Of a stretch of 64,000 bases of DNA, positions 36,401 to 46,857 are shown one piece after another; the stretch's first letter is position 1, and each line of letters begins with the position of its first letter. Position numbers and translations under genes: made by a program. Origin of the DNA: Macrostomum hystrix (Eukaryota; Platyhelminthes; Macrostomidae). Location of the stretch: NCBI GenBank assembly GCA_950097015.1, contig CATNEN010000038.1, positions 11,346,001 through 11,410,000 of the forward strand, read 5' to 3'. Below the pieces are notes generated by a model. The model was given only the letters and a program-made list of their open reading frames with translations, did no database searches and was not told where the DNA came from.

Positions 36401-39318
36401 AGAAGAGAAGGGGAGAACAGAAGGGGAGAAGAGGAGGGGAGAAGAAGAGGGGAGAAGAAGTGGGGAGAAGAGGAGGAGAGAAGAGGAGGGGAGAAGAGAA
36501 GGGGAGAAGAGGAGGAGAGAAGAGGAGGGGAGAAGAGAAGGGGAGAAGAGGAGGGGAGAAGAGGAGGGGAGTAGAAGAGGGAAGAAGAGAAGGGGAGAAG
36601 AGAAGGGGAGAAGAGGAGTGGCGAAGAGAAGGGGAGAAGAGAAGGGGAGAACAGAAGGGGAGAAGAGAAGGGGAGAAGAGTTGGGGAGAGAAGAAGGGAA
36701 GAAGAGAAGGGGAGAAGAGAAGGGGAGAAGAGAAGGGGAGAAGAGAAGGGGAGAAGAGAAGGGGAGAAGAGAAAGGGAGAAGAGAAGGGGAGAAGAGAAG
36801 GGGAGAAGAGAAGGGGAGAAGAGAAGGGGAGAAGAGAAGGGGAGAAGAGAAGGGGAGAAGAGAAGGGGAGAAGAGAAGGGGAGAAGAGAAGGGGAGAAGA
36901 GAAGGGGGAAGAGAATGAGAGGGGAAGAAAAGTAGATGAGAATACGAGAGGATATTCTAATGGTTGATTAAATTTATCCCTTTGTTTTAATAAAATCTGA
37001 AATATAAATAAGTCCATTAGGAATTTAAATTTTAAAACTCAAATGGCTGGTACAAATTTACTCTTAATGCAGTCTGAAATTGATTTCCCTAGCGAATCGC
37101 CAGCAGACCCGTCTTGCCCCGTCCAAGTTCAGTTGGAAATTCAATTTATTCACACAAGACTGCTGTGGCAAACTATAGAAAATTGATTCACAGAATGGAG
37201 CTGGAAACGCAGGTGAATCTATCCCAATCAGTGTTCCGTAATTCACAATTCTACCAACACATTCCAATTCCCGTACCAACACATTCCAATTCCCGTACCA
37301 ACACATTCCAATTCCCGTACCAACACATTCCAATTCCCGTACCAACACATTCCATTCCTGTACCAACACATTCCATTCCTGTACCAACACATTCCAATTC
37401 CTGTACCAACACATTATAATTCCTGTACCAACCCATGTTGATCACTGTATACCAACCCATGCTGATCCCTGTACCAACCCATGCTGATCCCTGTACCAAC
37501 CCATGCTGATCCCTGTACCAACCCATGCTGATCCCTGTACCAACCCATGCTGATTCCTGTACCAACCAATGCTGATCCTTGTACCAACACATCCTGATCC
37601 CTGTACCAACCAATGCTGATCCCTGTACCAACCCTACCTGATCCCTGTACCAACCCATGCTGATCCCTGTACCAACCCATGCTGATCCCTGTACCAACCC
37701 ATGCTGATCCCTGTACCAACCCATGCTGATTCCTGTACCAACCAATGCTGATCCCTGTACCAACCAATGCTGATCCCTGTACCAACACATCCTGATCCCT
37801 GTACCAACCCTGCCTGATCCCTGTACCAACCCTACCTGATCCCTGTACCAACCCTGCCTGATCCCTGTACCAACCCTACCTGATCCCTGTACCAACCCTG
37901 CCTGATCCCTGTACTAACCCTGTCCGAATGGAAGGTATTTAACATCTAATTGCCCATTATCAGGGTGAGTTTTTGGCTAAATCGAGAAGCGACCGCTGAT
38001 CGCGTGGCCCTCGGCATCACGACAGTCCTAACAATGGCCTTCCTATTCATGGACAGCAGGGCCGACCTGCCGCGAGTGAGCTACTCAACAGCCATCGACT
38101 GGTACGTGGCGGTCTGCTTCGTGTTCGTGCTCAGCACCCTGCTGCAATTCGCCGCTGTGCACTATTTCACCAAGACTGGCACCGGCGAGCTCTACCTGGT
38201 GCTGGAAGGCGACGGCCCGACCTCTCAACTGCGGACCGTGGAATCGCGCGACCTTCTGTGCTGCTCGCCGCTGGCCGACAGGAGGAACGGCTCGCAGATG
38301 CAGCTGCAGCAGCAGCAGCAGCCCAGGTTGGTGCTTGTGAGATCAGCAGGATTTGGATAGAATGCTTGAATAGCTTGCTTCGATACCTGGAACAGCTTGG
38401 TTCGATAGCTTAGATAGCTTGAGTCGATACCTTAAATAGCTTGAGTCGATACCTTAGATAGCTTGAGTCGATACCTTAGATAGCTTGAGTCGATACCTTA
38501 GATAGCTTGAGTCGATACCTTAGATAGCTTGAGTCGATACCTTAGATAGCTTGAGTCGATACCTCGGACATCTTGGTTCGATACTATAGACAGCTTGCTT
38601 CGATACCATGGACAGCTTGGTTAGATACCTGAGGCAGCTTAGTTCAATACCATAGATAGCTTAATAAATACCTCGGAAAGCATGGTTCGATACCTGGAAT
38701 GGCTTGCTTCGATACCTGGAACAGCTTGGTTAATACCTCGGACAGCCTGGTTCGATACCTTAGATAGCTTCGTTAATAGCTCGGAAAGCGTGGTTCGATT
38801 CCTGAGACACTTTGGTTCGGTGCCGTAGGCAGGTTGGTTAGACAACTTTTGGTTCGATACCTTCGCTTGGTTCGATTCTATACACCGCTTGAATCGATAC
38901 CAAGTAATATTTTTATCTGGATTCGTTCAGTTCCGTAGCTAGCATTTAAGTTAATTCCTTGCTTCGATACCATATTGAGTTTGGTTCGATACCAAAGTCT
39001 ATCGTGCACAGACTGTATTTTACTTTTGATTCCTCCTCATTCTGCTCCGCCAGGCCTTCATTTACTGTCGAAGCTCGAGATCAAGAGCAGCAGCAGCAGC
39101 AGCCCCGACGTCGCCGCCGCTGCCTCCGCGACCTGGCCGGCTGCCTGCAGGGCAGCGTGTCCTACAAAGCTGCCTTCTCCGCCAGCCGGGAAATCTCCGG
39201 CGGGCACAACTCCGTCAGCTCGATCGACCGGATGTCCAGGGGCCTGTTTCCTGCCGCCTTCGCCCTGGTCAACGGCTGGTACTGGTCCTTCTATTTGTAC
39301 TTTTACTGGACAGATTAG
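33480..39318 (+). CDS. GABA-A receptor alpha-like subunit (Cys-loop channel)
   Basis: Pentameric ligand-gated ion channel subunit in the plasma membrane. Exons: 33480-33998, 35952-36265, 37964-38326, 39054-39318; 486 aa with closing phases. Signal peptide MLQQLLTLLCTLHWSLLFF. Ectodomain with YFRQLWRDSRL, WRPDTYFMNGR, ILYSMRLTIK and the Cys-loop CPMDFHRYPMDTQHC (13 residues between Cys); sequons NLS, NFS, NST and NLT. M1 GYFLIQLYLPCALLVVLSW. M2 region VSFWLNREATADRVALGITT. M3 SYSTAIDWYVAVCFVFVLST. The M3-M4 loop is about 130 aa with Gln runs. M4 follows IDRMSRGLFP. M3 and the Cys-loop region are closest to GABA-A alpha subunits. Oddity: at the M2 start, anion channels have Pro-Ala-Arg, but this one has Ala-Asp-Arg. 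An in-frame ATG at 33360 would hide the signal peptide, so 33480 is preferred. All three introns are filled with satellites. Confidence 0.9.
34080..34400. repeat. 8-bp purine array (receptor intron 1, left)
   Basis: Degenerate GGGAGAAT repeats. All purine-rich on the coding strand. Confidence 0.9.
34930..35905. repeat. 8-bp purine array (receptor intron 1, right)
   Basis: GGGAGAATGGAAGAAT-type repeats ending about 45 bp before the exon 2 acceptor. A roughly 200-bp block (GGAGAACGTGAGAATGGGAG onward) occurs near 35250 and again near 35475, a higher-order duplication. 34401-34929 between the two arrays is AT-rich, with nothing supported. Confidence 0.9.
36290..36940. repeat. 13-bp polypurine array (receptor intron 2)
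   Basis: About 50 copies of AGGGGAGAAGAGA. It is an almost uninterrupted purine strand of roughly 650 bp, starting about 25 bp after the GTGAGT donor at 36265. Mirror-symmetric polypurine tracts of this kind can adopt triplex (H-DNA) structure. Confidence 0.93.
37240..37925. repeat. 22-bp tandem array (receptor intron 2)
   Basis: About 31 copies: CCAATTCCCGTACCAACACA + TT on the left grading into CTGATCCCTGTACCAACCCA + TG. It ends about 40 bp before the M2 exon acceptor. Confidence 0.94.
38370..38990. repeat. 22-bp tandem array (receptor intron 3)
   Basis: GATAGCTTGAGTCGATACCT + TA units, grading into degenerate CAGCTTGGTTCGATACC forms. It shares the GCTTGGTTCGATACC core with the array at 41100-41470. 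It starts about 45 bp past the donor at 38326. Confidence 0.88.
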
Positions 39319-39375
39319 AATGCCTGCAGGATCGGTAATATCATGGCTTGTGAAGCGACTGATTTTGAAAACACA

Positions 39376-39381
39376 AATAAA
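39376..39381 (+). terminator. Polyadenylation signal of the receptor gene
   Basis: AATAAA in ACACAAATAAATATACG, 58 bp after the TAG at 39318. Confidence 0.6.
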
Positions 39382-39510
39382 TATACGTGAAATGCTACTC
39401 ATCAAACAGTAGTAATACACATTATAATCATGCGTGACTATTTTATCTCCAGTTTTTTCTTATGTTTTTGCCGTTTTTAATGGTCAAGACTATATGCATA
39501 GTGGATACAA

Positions 39511-39830
39511 GTGGTTGAAGCCTAATGGTTAGAGCGTCAGACTCACAACTTGAAGGTCGGGGGTTCGATTCCTGACTTCACTGAAGCAATTTGTGTCCTT
39601 TGACAAGACACTTAACTCTGCATTGCTTCAGTTTATCCAGCCGTAAAATGGGTACCAGCATTAGCTGGGGTAATTGAGGGTGGGTGTGGCGTCCCCCCCA
39701 GTCCATGGACTGAACAGCCGTACCCAGCCTTCAGATGCGCCTTACAATAGCTGCGGCTGTGCTGTCGGCTGCACATCTGGCTCAATAGGGACAGGCACAA
39801 TCAACTATTATTATTATTACTATATGTATT
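39511..39830 (+). mobile_element. tRNA-derived SINE, family 1 (plus)
   Basis: tRNA-like head with A-box region TGGTTAGAGCGTCAG and B-box GGGGGTTCGATTCCTG. The body includes TCCTTTGACAAGACACTTAA, CAGTCCATGGACTGAACAGC and AATAGCTGCGGCTGTGCTGT, with an ATTATTATTATTAC tail. Clearly the same family as 8188-8482 (inverted orientation). Confidence 0.88.
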
Positions 39831-40019
39831 GTATAGTGGATTAAAGCTATTAGATTAGACTATCAACCTAAACGACATGTTTAGAAAAACGTTTAATCAA
39901 TAAGTAAACAGAAATAGAAACTAAATTATCGGTCTGAAATCAAGTCCATTGTCTATGGTTCATAGCAACATGATTGATTGATTATTATTATCCAGGCAAT
40001 CAGCGGTAACAGGAACGAC

Positions 40020-40435
40020 TCTCGCACTACAGTACCTGAGCTCGCACTATAGTACCTGAGCTCGCACTACAGTACCTGAGCTCGCACTACAGTACCTGAG
40101 CTCGCACTACAGTACCTGAGCTCGCACTACAGTACCTGAGCTCGCACTACAGTACCTGAGCTCGCACTACAGTACCTGAGCTCGCACTACAGTACCTGAG
40201 CTCGCACTATAGTACCTGAGCTCGAGCTACAGTACCTGAGCTCGCACTACAGTACCTGAGCTCGCACTACAGTACCTGAGCTCGCACTACAGTACCTGAG
40301 CTCGCACTACAGTACCTGAGCTCGCACTACAGTACCTGAGCTCGCACTACAGTACCTGAGCTCGCACTACAGTACCTGAGCTCGCACTACAGTACCTGAG
40401 CTCGCACTACAGTACCTGAGCTCGCACTACAGTAC
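40020..40435. repeat. 20-bp array expanded inside a SINE head
   Basis: About 21 nearly identical copies of GAGCTCGCACTACAGTACCT. The last unit runs directly into CCGCGGCCAGGCCACACTC, the family 2 SINE body. In the other copy GAGCTC is followed by GATTCCGCGGC, so the array replaces part of the SINE head. Confidence 0.93.
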
Positions 40436-40570
40436 CGCGGCCAGGCCACACTCATTTTAATTGGCGCTGCCGCGGAGAGAAGGCTTGCGGGCTTATCGTG
40501 CAATTCAAACCGATACCAACTTGGTCCAATGTTGCCAAATAACACACCAGCCGCTTTCACTCCCTGCAAA
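40430..40570 (+). mobile_element. SINE-like element, family 2, second copy
   Basis: CCGCGGCCAGGCCACACTCA, then TTGGCGCTGCCGCGGAGAGA, AGGCTTGCGGGCTTATCGTG and CAATTCAAACC. It aligns with 24535-24660. 40571-41099 after it shows no supported gene. Confidence 0.65.
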
Positions 40571-41099
40571 TGATTTCTTTTCGGAACTTTGTAACTATTT
40601 CAGATAGTAAAAAACGAGTTTTTCTATCCATATCGGCTATAGTGCAATTTTAAGTGAATGCTCAATAGATTTACTCGAAAAATTCCAATTGAATTTCATA
40701 GAAAATCCAGCAGTGACGCAGTGACGGGACGTCTGCCGTTTCCCTCATCTTCTACTAGTCTGAGAAGACAATAGACCTATGATAAAAGCAAAGCTATTCT
40801 ACTGCCTAGATTTTAAGGTGAGCAGTCATTCACCCCGCATTCAACCTGATCTCAACTGGCTTTGATGCCGCACTGAATGGATTGGCTGACGAGATTCAGT
40901 TGGTTCAGTCATTTAACTCTAAGCCAGATAAGTGGAGTATAATAGGCCTTATGAGAACTAGCGACTCAAAACGGTCTCTAAGAGCGTTGTTAGGCTATCA
41001 ACTCGGGCAGCTGGTAAGCGAACAGCAGGTTGATACACAGGTAAGGCGATAATTCTTAAGCAATTTTTGTCTATAGCCCAAACCAATGGGAGTTCGTAG

Positions 41100-41470
41100 C
41101 CCAGTCTTGGTTCGATACCATGGGACTGCTTAGTTCGATACCATGTGACAGCTTGGTTCGATACCATGGGACTGCTTAGTTCGATACCATGTGACAGCTT
41201 GGTTCGATACCATGGGACTGCTTAGTTCGATACCAAGGACCACTTGGTTCGATACCATGGACCGCTTGGTTCGATACCATAGGACTGCTCGGTTCAGTTC
41301 CATGGACAGCTTGGCTCGATACCATGGGACAGCTTGCTTTGATACCAAGGAACAGCTTATTAATTAGTTCGATACCAAGGACCACTTGTTTCGATACCAT
41401 GGACCGCTTGGTTCGATACCATGGACCGCTTGGTTCGATACCATGGGACAGCTTGCTTCGATACCATGTA
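41100..41470. repeat. About 23-bp array with B-box-like core
   Basis: Degenerate AGCTTGGTTCGATACCATGG + GAC units. The GGTTCGATACC core resembles a tRNA B-box (GGTTCGANTCC) and matches the array in receptor intron 3. Confidence 0.88.
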
Positions 41471-41579
41471 ATCTAAGTATTTAGGGCTTAGGAATCTAAT
41501 TCAAGAGATAGGGCTTCGAATCTTTTCGAGAAAAAATTATAATTGGGTAAGAAATTTTAATTACCTAATTCTTCAGTTC

Positions 41580-41700
41580 CTCTACCTGTTAAATGGGAAT
41601 AAGAAATTCAGTCCATAGACTGAACAGCTGTACACAGCCTTTGGATCCACAACGCAATAGCTGCGGCTGTGCTGCATTGGCTGTACATCTGGTTCTCTAT
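41580..41700 (+). mobile_element. SINE family 1 fragment (3' part)
   Basis: CAGTCCATAGACTGAACAGC and CGCAATAGCTGCGGCTGTGC match the body of the full SINE; head and tail are missing. Confidence 0.75.
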
Positions 41701-41809
41701 CTGTGTTGAGGATTATTCATGCGTTCTTACAACTGGCTGGAACAGAAAATCGGACAGAGACTGACTCGCTTCGCATGCCCTTTCAGGTCGCAACAGAACC
41801 GCTGCGGAC

Positions 41810-44800
41810 ATGTTGCCCAGAAGGCCCACCCTACGGCGGAGTCCCTACAGCGTACAGAGCATCATCGATGAGAAAAGCATGGTGGACTATGACACGGACA
41901 GGATGTCCCTAGCTGAGTACATTGAGCTGAGAAGGCGTCGTAGAATGGTATGTAATCGCTTGCGCAAGTCAGCTATGATACACGTGGCATAAAGTTGTTA
42001 AATTAAATCTATCCTAAAGTGATTAAGTCATTATCCAACAAGGGAGAGAAAAGACAAATGTACATTGGTTCGGGGATTATCTGACAAGGGAGAGAAAGGA
42101 CAGATGTGCATTGGTTCCACGATTATCCGACAAGGGAGAGAAAGGACAGATGTGCATTGGTTCCACGATTATCCGACAAGGGAGAGAAAGGACAAATGTA
42201 CATTGGTTCCACGATTATCTGACAAGGGAGAGAAAGGACAGATGTACATTGGTTGCACGATTATCTGACAAGGGAGAGAAAGGACAGATGTACATTGGTT
42301 GCACGATTATCCGACAAGGGAGAGAAAGGACAGATGTACATTGGTTCCACGATTATCTGACAAGGGAGAGAAAGGACAGATGTACATTGGTTGCACGATT
42401 ATCCGACAAGGGAGAGAAAGGACAGATGTGCATTGGTTCCACGATTATCTGACAAGGGAGAGAAAGGACAGATGTACATTGGTTCCACGATTATCTGACA
42501 AGGGAGAGAAAGGACAGATGTACATTGGTTCCACGATTATCTGACAAGGGAGAGAAAGGACAGATGTACATTGGTTCGGGGATTATCTGACAAGGGAGAG
42601 AAAGGACAGATGTGCATTGGTTCCACGATTATCTGACAAGGGAGAGAAAGGACAGATGTACATTGGTTGCACGATTATCTGACAAGGGAGAGAAAGGACA
42701 GATATACATTGGTTGCACGATTATCCGACAAGGGAGAGAAAGGACAGATGTACATTGGTTGCACGATTATCCGACAAGGGAGAGAAAGGACAGATGTACA
42801 TTGGTTCCACGATTATCTGACAAGGGAGAGAAAGGACAGATGTACATTGGTTCCACGATTATCTGACAAGGGAGAGAAAGGACAGATGTACATTGGTTGC
42901 ACGATTATCTGACAAGGGAGAGAAAGGACAGATGTACATTGGTTCCACGATTATCTGACAAGGGAGAGAAAGGACAGAGGTACATTGGTTCCACGATTAT
43001 CCGACAAGGGAGAGAAAGGACAGATGTACATTGGTTCCACGATTATCTGACAAGGGAGAGAAAGGACAGATGTACATTGGTTCCACGATTATCTGACAAG
43101 GGAGAGAAAGGACAGATGTACATTGGTTCCACGATTATCTGACAAGGGAGAGAAAGGACAGAGGTACATTGGTTCCACGATTATCCGACAAGGGAGAGAA
43201 AGGACAGATGTACATTGGTTCCACGATTATCCGACAAGGGAGAGAAAGGACAGATGTACATTGGTTCGGGGATTATCTGACAAGGGAGAGAAAGGACAGA
43301 TGTGCATTGGTTCCACGATTATCTGACAAGGGAGAGAAAGGACAGATGTACATTGGTTGCACGATTATCTGACAAGGGAGAGAAAGGACAGATATACATT
43401 GGTTGCACGATTATCCGACAAGGGAGAGAAAGGACAGATGTACATTGGTTGCACGATTATCCGACAAGGGAGAGAAAGGACAGATGTACATTGGTTCCAC
43501 GATTATCTGACAAGGGAGAGAAAGGACAGATGTACATTGGTTCCACGATTATCTGACAAGGGAGAGAAAGGACAGATGTACATTGGTTGCACGATTATCT
43601 GACAAGGGAGAGAAAGGACAGATGTACATTGGTTCCACGATTATCTGACAAGGGAGAGAAAGGACAGAGGTACATTGGTTCCACGATTATCCGACAAGGG
43701 AGAGAAAGGACAGATGTACATTGGTTCCACGATTATCCGACAAGGGAGAGAAAGGACAGATGTACATTGGTTCCACGATTATCTGACAAGGGAGAGAAAG
43801 GACAGATGTACATTGGTTCCACGATTATCTGACAAGGGAGAGAAAGGACAGAGGTACATTGGTTCCACGATTATCCGACAAGGGAGAGAAAGGACAGATG
43901 TACATTGGTTCCACGATTATCCGACAAGGGAGAGAAAGGACAGATGTACATTGGTTCCACGATTATCTGACAAGGGAGAGAAAGGACAGAAGAAAAGGAA
44001 ACATACTGCCAGAAAGCGAGTAGAAATGTAGATTTCGCCAAAAAATGAAAGAGAAAAGATGAATGGGATAAACGCAGTCTCTCTTCTATTGAATTTTACC
44101 TGCTCATAGCGAGAGGAATTCAAGCCTAGAAGTGGATGCATATTTCATTATATACCTTTCAGATCTATCCACAAAACACGGAGAGGAGAGAAAATAATTC
44201 TAGAGCTTAAATGGCGGAGAACAAATTAAAAAACTGAGCAACCATGTCGGAGACTTTAACAATCCCACTCTGAATTGTCTCACGCAGAACGCCTGTCAGA
44301 ATGTGCATATTGTTCGCATGGAGACAGCAAGCAGTCTGCGCTCCAGGCCTTCTTTCACCCAGCTACCGCCGCCACCGCCGACTCCGCCACCAAGGAGACC
44401 CAACCAGGTGCGGCGATACAACGACACCGACGATGATGAAGACGACGATGAAGACGAAGAAGACAACAAAAAGAGAGAAAAATCCTCGACACCAGGCAGC
44501 GAAGAAGATGACGACGAGGAGGAGGAGGAGGAGGACAAAGCCGCGGAAGAGGAGCGAATGCAGCAAGCGGAGAAGGCCAGGCAGGCAAAGGCAGAGGCTG
44601 AGAATCAGCCGAGCCGTCGAGACAGACAGTCGCGCCTGCCCGTGGCAGTGTGGCGCCTGGCAGCCGAGAGCAAAGAGACGCTGCTGACACCGCCGGATAT
44701 TCAACGATTGTTGGAGCTGCTTGAGGCTTCAGTGGAGCTGGACCTGACAATGCTGCGCAGCGGCCAGGACCGTCCAGTGCCGCTTGGTGAGGCCGGGCTC

Positions 44801-44959
44801 CAGGCTGACGCCAGAGTTGCCGCCGTGCGCCTCATCCAGCAAGACGACTTCCAGCGAGTGCTGGACAGCTTTCTAGCCGACTGCGGCGGCGGCTGCGGTG
44901 ACAAAGGAAGCCCTAATGGCTTCTACGAGATGTGCGCCAGACTGTCAAGCAAACTGTGA
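41810..44959 (+). CDS. Unidentified acidic/coiled protein, two exons
   Basis: Two phase-0 exons: 41810-41947 (preceded by an acceptor TTTCAG at 41785, ending AGAATG|GTATGT) and 44300-44959 (acceptor CTGTCAG), giving 265 aa. It starts MLPRRPTLRRSPYSVQSIID and continues MSLAEYIELRRRRRM. A Pro-rich stretch follows (LPPPPPTPPPRRP), then Asp/Glu-rich tracts, a charged helical segment (EERMQQAEKARQAKAEAE) and a folded-looking C-terminal region (VAVWRLAAESKETLL, IQRLLELLEASVELDLTML, FQRVLDSFLADCGGG). No signal peptide or membrane segment. I do not recognise the family. If the first exon is internal (it opens upstream to the acceptor), the N-terminus is longer and lies further left. The intron is mostly a 46-bp satellite, and the 3' UTR begins with another satellite. 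Confidence 0.6.
42045..43990. repeat. 46-bp array with 690-bp higher-order repeat
   Basis: About 42 copies of CGATTATCTGACAAGGGAGA + GAAAGGACAGATGTACATTGGTTCCA. Unit variants (GGTTCGGGGATT, GGTTGCACG, CAGATATACATT, CAGAGGTACATT) recur in the same order 690 bp apart (for example 42575 and 43265), so blocks of 15 units were duplicated. Confidence 0.96.
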
Positions 44960-44974
44960 AGACAGATAGTCTGT

Positions 44975-45575
44975 TAGCTAACCACAGCTAACCACTCTCA
45001 GCTGTTAGCTGACCACTCTCAGCTGTTAGCTGACCACTCTCAGCTGTTAGCTAACCACTCTCAGCTGTTAGCTAACCACAGCTAACCACTCTCAGCTGTT
45101 AGCTGACCACTCTCAGCTGTTAGCTGACCACTCTCAGCTGTTAGCTAACCACTCTCAGCTGTTAGCTAACCACTCTCAGCTGTTAGCTAACCACTCTCAG
45201 CTGTTAGCTAACCACTCTCAGCTGTTAGCTAACCACTCTCAGCTGTTAGCTAACCACTCTCAGCTGTTAGCTAACCATTCTCAGCTGTTAGCTAACCACT
45301 CTCAGCTGTTAGCTAACCATTCTCAGCTGTTAGCTAACCATTCTCAGCTGTTAGCTAACCACTCTCAGCTGTTAGCTGACCACTCTCAGCTGTTAGCTAA
45401 CCACTCTCAGCTGTTAGCTAACCACTCTCAGCTGTTAGCTAACCATTCTCAGCTGTTAGCTAACCACTCTCAGCTGTTAGCTAACCACTCTCAGCTGTTA
45501 GCTAACCAATCTCAGCTGTTAGCTAACCACTCTCAGCTGTTAGCTAACCACTCTCAGCTGTTAGCTAACCAATGT
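44975..45575. repeat. 21-bp array immediately 3' of the unidentified gene
   Basis: About 28 copies of CAGCTGTTAGCTAACCACTC + T, beginning about 15 bp after the stop at 44959. A possible poly(A) signal AATAAA lies at 45659-45664, so the array probably lies in the 3' UTR. 45576-46094 is AT-rich, with nothing else supported. Confidence 0.94.
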
Positions 45576-46094
45576 CCGATTTCAGAACACATCGCCAATA
45601 TAAATCACTGAAGTCGTTTTAATCAACTGATGTTTTTCTTAATCGAACAAGTCAGGCAATAAATATTAAAATTCTTGAACCAAACGCTTTTTGATAAAAC
45701 AGGTGCGAAATCAAAGCTCAGAAAGAATAGTTACCGGAGCTAATAATAAATGTGTCAAGATAAAAAAATTGAATATGAGACGATTAAATAAACTCACAAA
45801 GCATAGTAGACTATAACATAATTATATTATAATTATAAGCATTGTTGTAATACTTTAGTGTATCAATTCAAGTCTGCAGAGTACGAGTACTATTGCAATT
45901 ATATACTGCAACGACAAAAATACTTTTAAATCTAATAAAACCGGATGCTGCGTAAAGCTACACCGATGAACAACAATAGTGCTCGAAATATTATGTCATA
46001 TTCGATTATGCCAGCTAAATTATGCCATTTGACTACAAAAACTTTAGACATACCGTGAAATAGCTAGCAAATATTATAACAGAATATTCATTGT

Positions 46095-46490
46095 CAAGCT
46101 TTGAAAGCGCCTAGCAACAAGTCTCAGCCTAGTAACCACTTAGTTACAGCATAGCAACCACTCCTTTTCAGCCTAGCAACCACTTAGTTACAGCATAGCA
46201 ACCACTCATTTTCATCATAGCAATCACTAAGTTACAGCATAGCAACCATTCTTTTTCAGCCTAGCAACAACTTAGTTACAGCATAGCAACCACGCATTTT
46301 CATTATAGCAACCACTAAGTTACAGCATAGCAACCACTCCTTTCAGCCTAGCAACCGCTTAGTTACAGCATAGCAACCAATCTTTTTCAGCCTAGCAACA
46401 ACTTAGTTACAGCATAGCAACCACTCATTTTCATCATAGCAACCGCTTGGTTACAGCATAGCAACCACTGTTTTAGCGTCCACTCAGTTA
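46095..46490. repeat. 44-bp (2 x 22) degenerate array
   Basis: AGCATAGCAACCACT alternates with AGCCTAGCAACCACTTAGTT, roughly nine double units. 46491-46797 is AT-rich, without a supported gene. Confidence 0.85.
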
Positions 46491-46797
46491 GAGCATAGTA
46501 ACTATCTCATACAACAAAATAAAGTGCTTTTACGAGAAATTCACAAAAAACGTTGCACAGTTTCATAAGCAAGTAGACAATAACTGGCATGGCACGGCAG
46601 GCCATACAACAATTATAGGAGAAATCAAATAGGCATAGATTTTGAGATAACTAGTCGGAATGAACTAATTTGCTGATAAAAATAAATGTAAGAATGATAT
46701 AGATATGCAAAAATGGAATAAAATTTATCTCTTTCCCCAATTTGACTCACTAAAGTGCGAATATTCGGTTTTGTTAATTAGCAATAGAGTTTGCAAG

Positions 46798-46803
46798 TTT
46801 ATT
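46798..46803 (-). terminator. Polyadenylation signal of the SMPD2-like gene
   Basis: AATAAA on the minus strand, 55 bp after the TGA ending at 46858. Confidence 0.6.
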
Positions 46804-46857
46804 TTCGAAACATATCGGCATAAAAATGTCCATCCTTTTTTTAATCGCTTGATGCAC

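Noticed and set aside
36220-37017. 265-codon Ser/Pro/Leu/Phe frame antisense to the receptor
   Set aside because: Antisense of the polypurine satellite in receptor intron 2.
37084-37214. Possible extra exon in receptor intron 2 (ending GAAACGCAG|GTGAAT)
   Set aside because: Would interrupt the M1-M2 junction, where flanking exons already join in phase and reproduce the family sequence.
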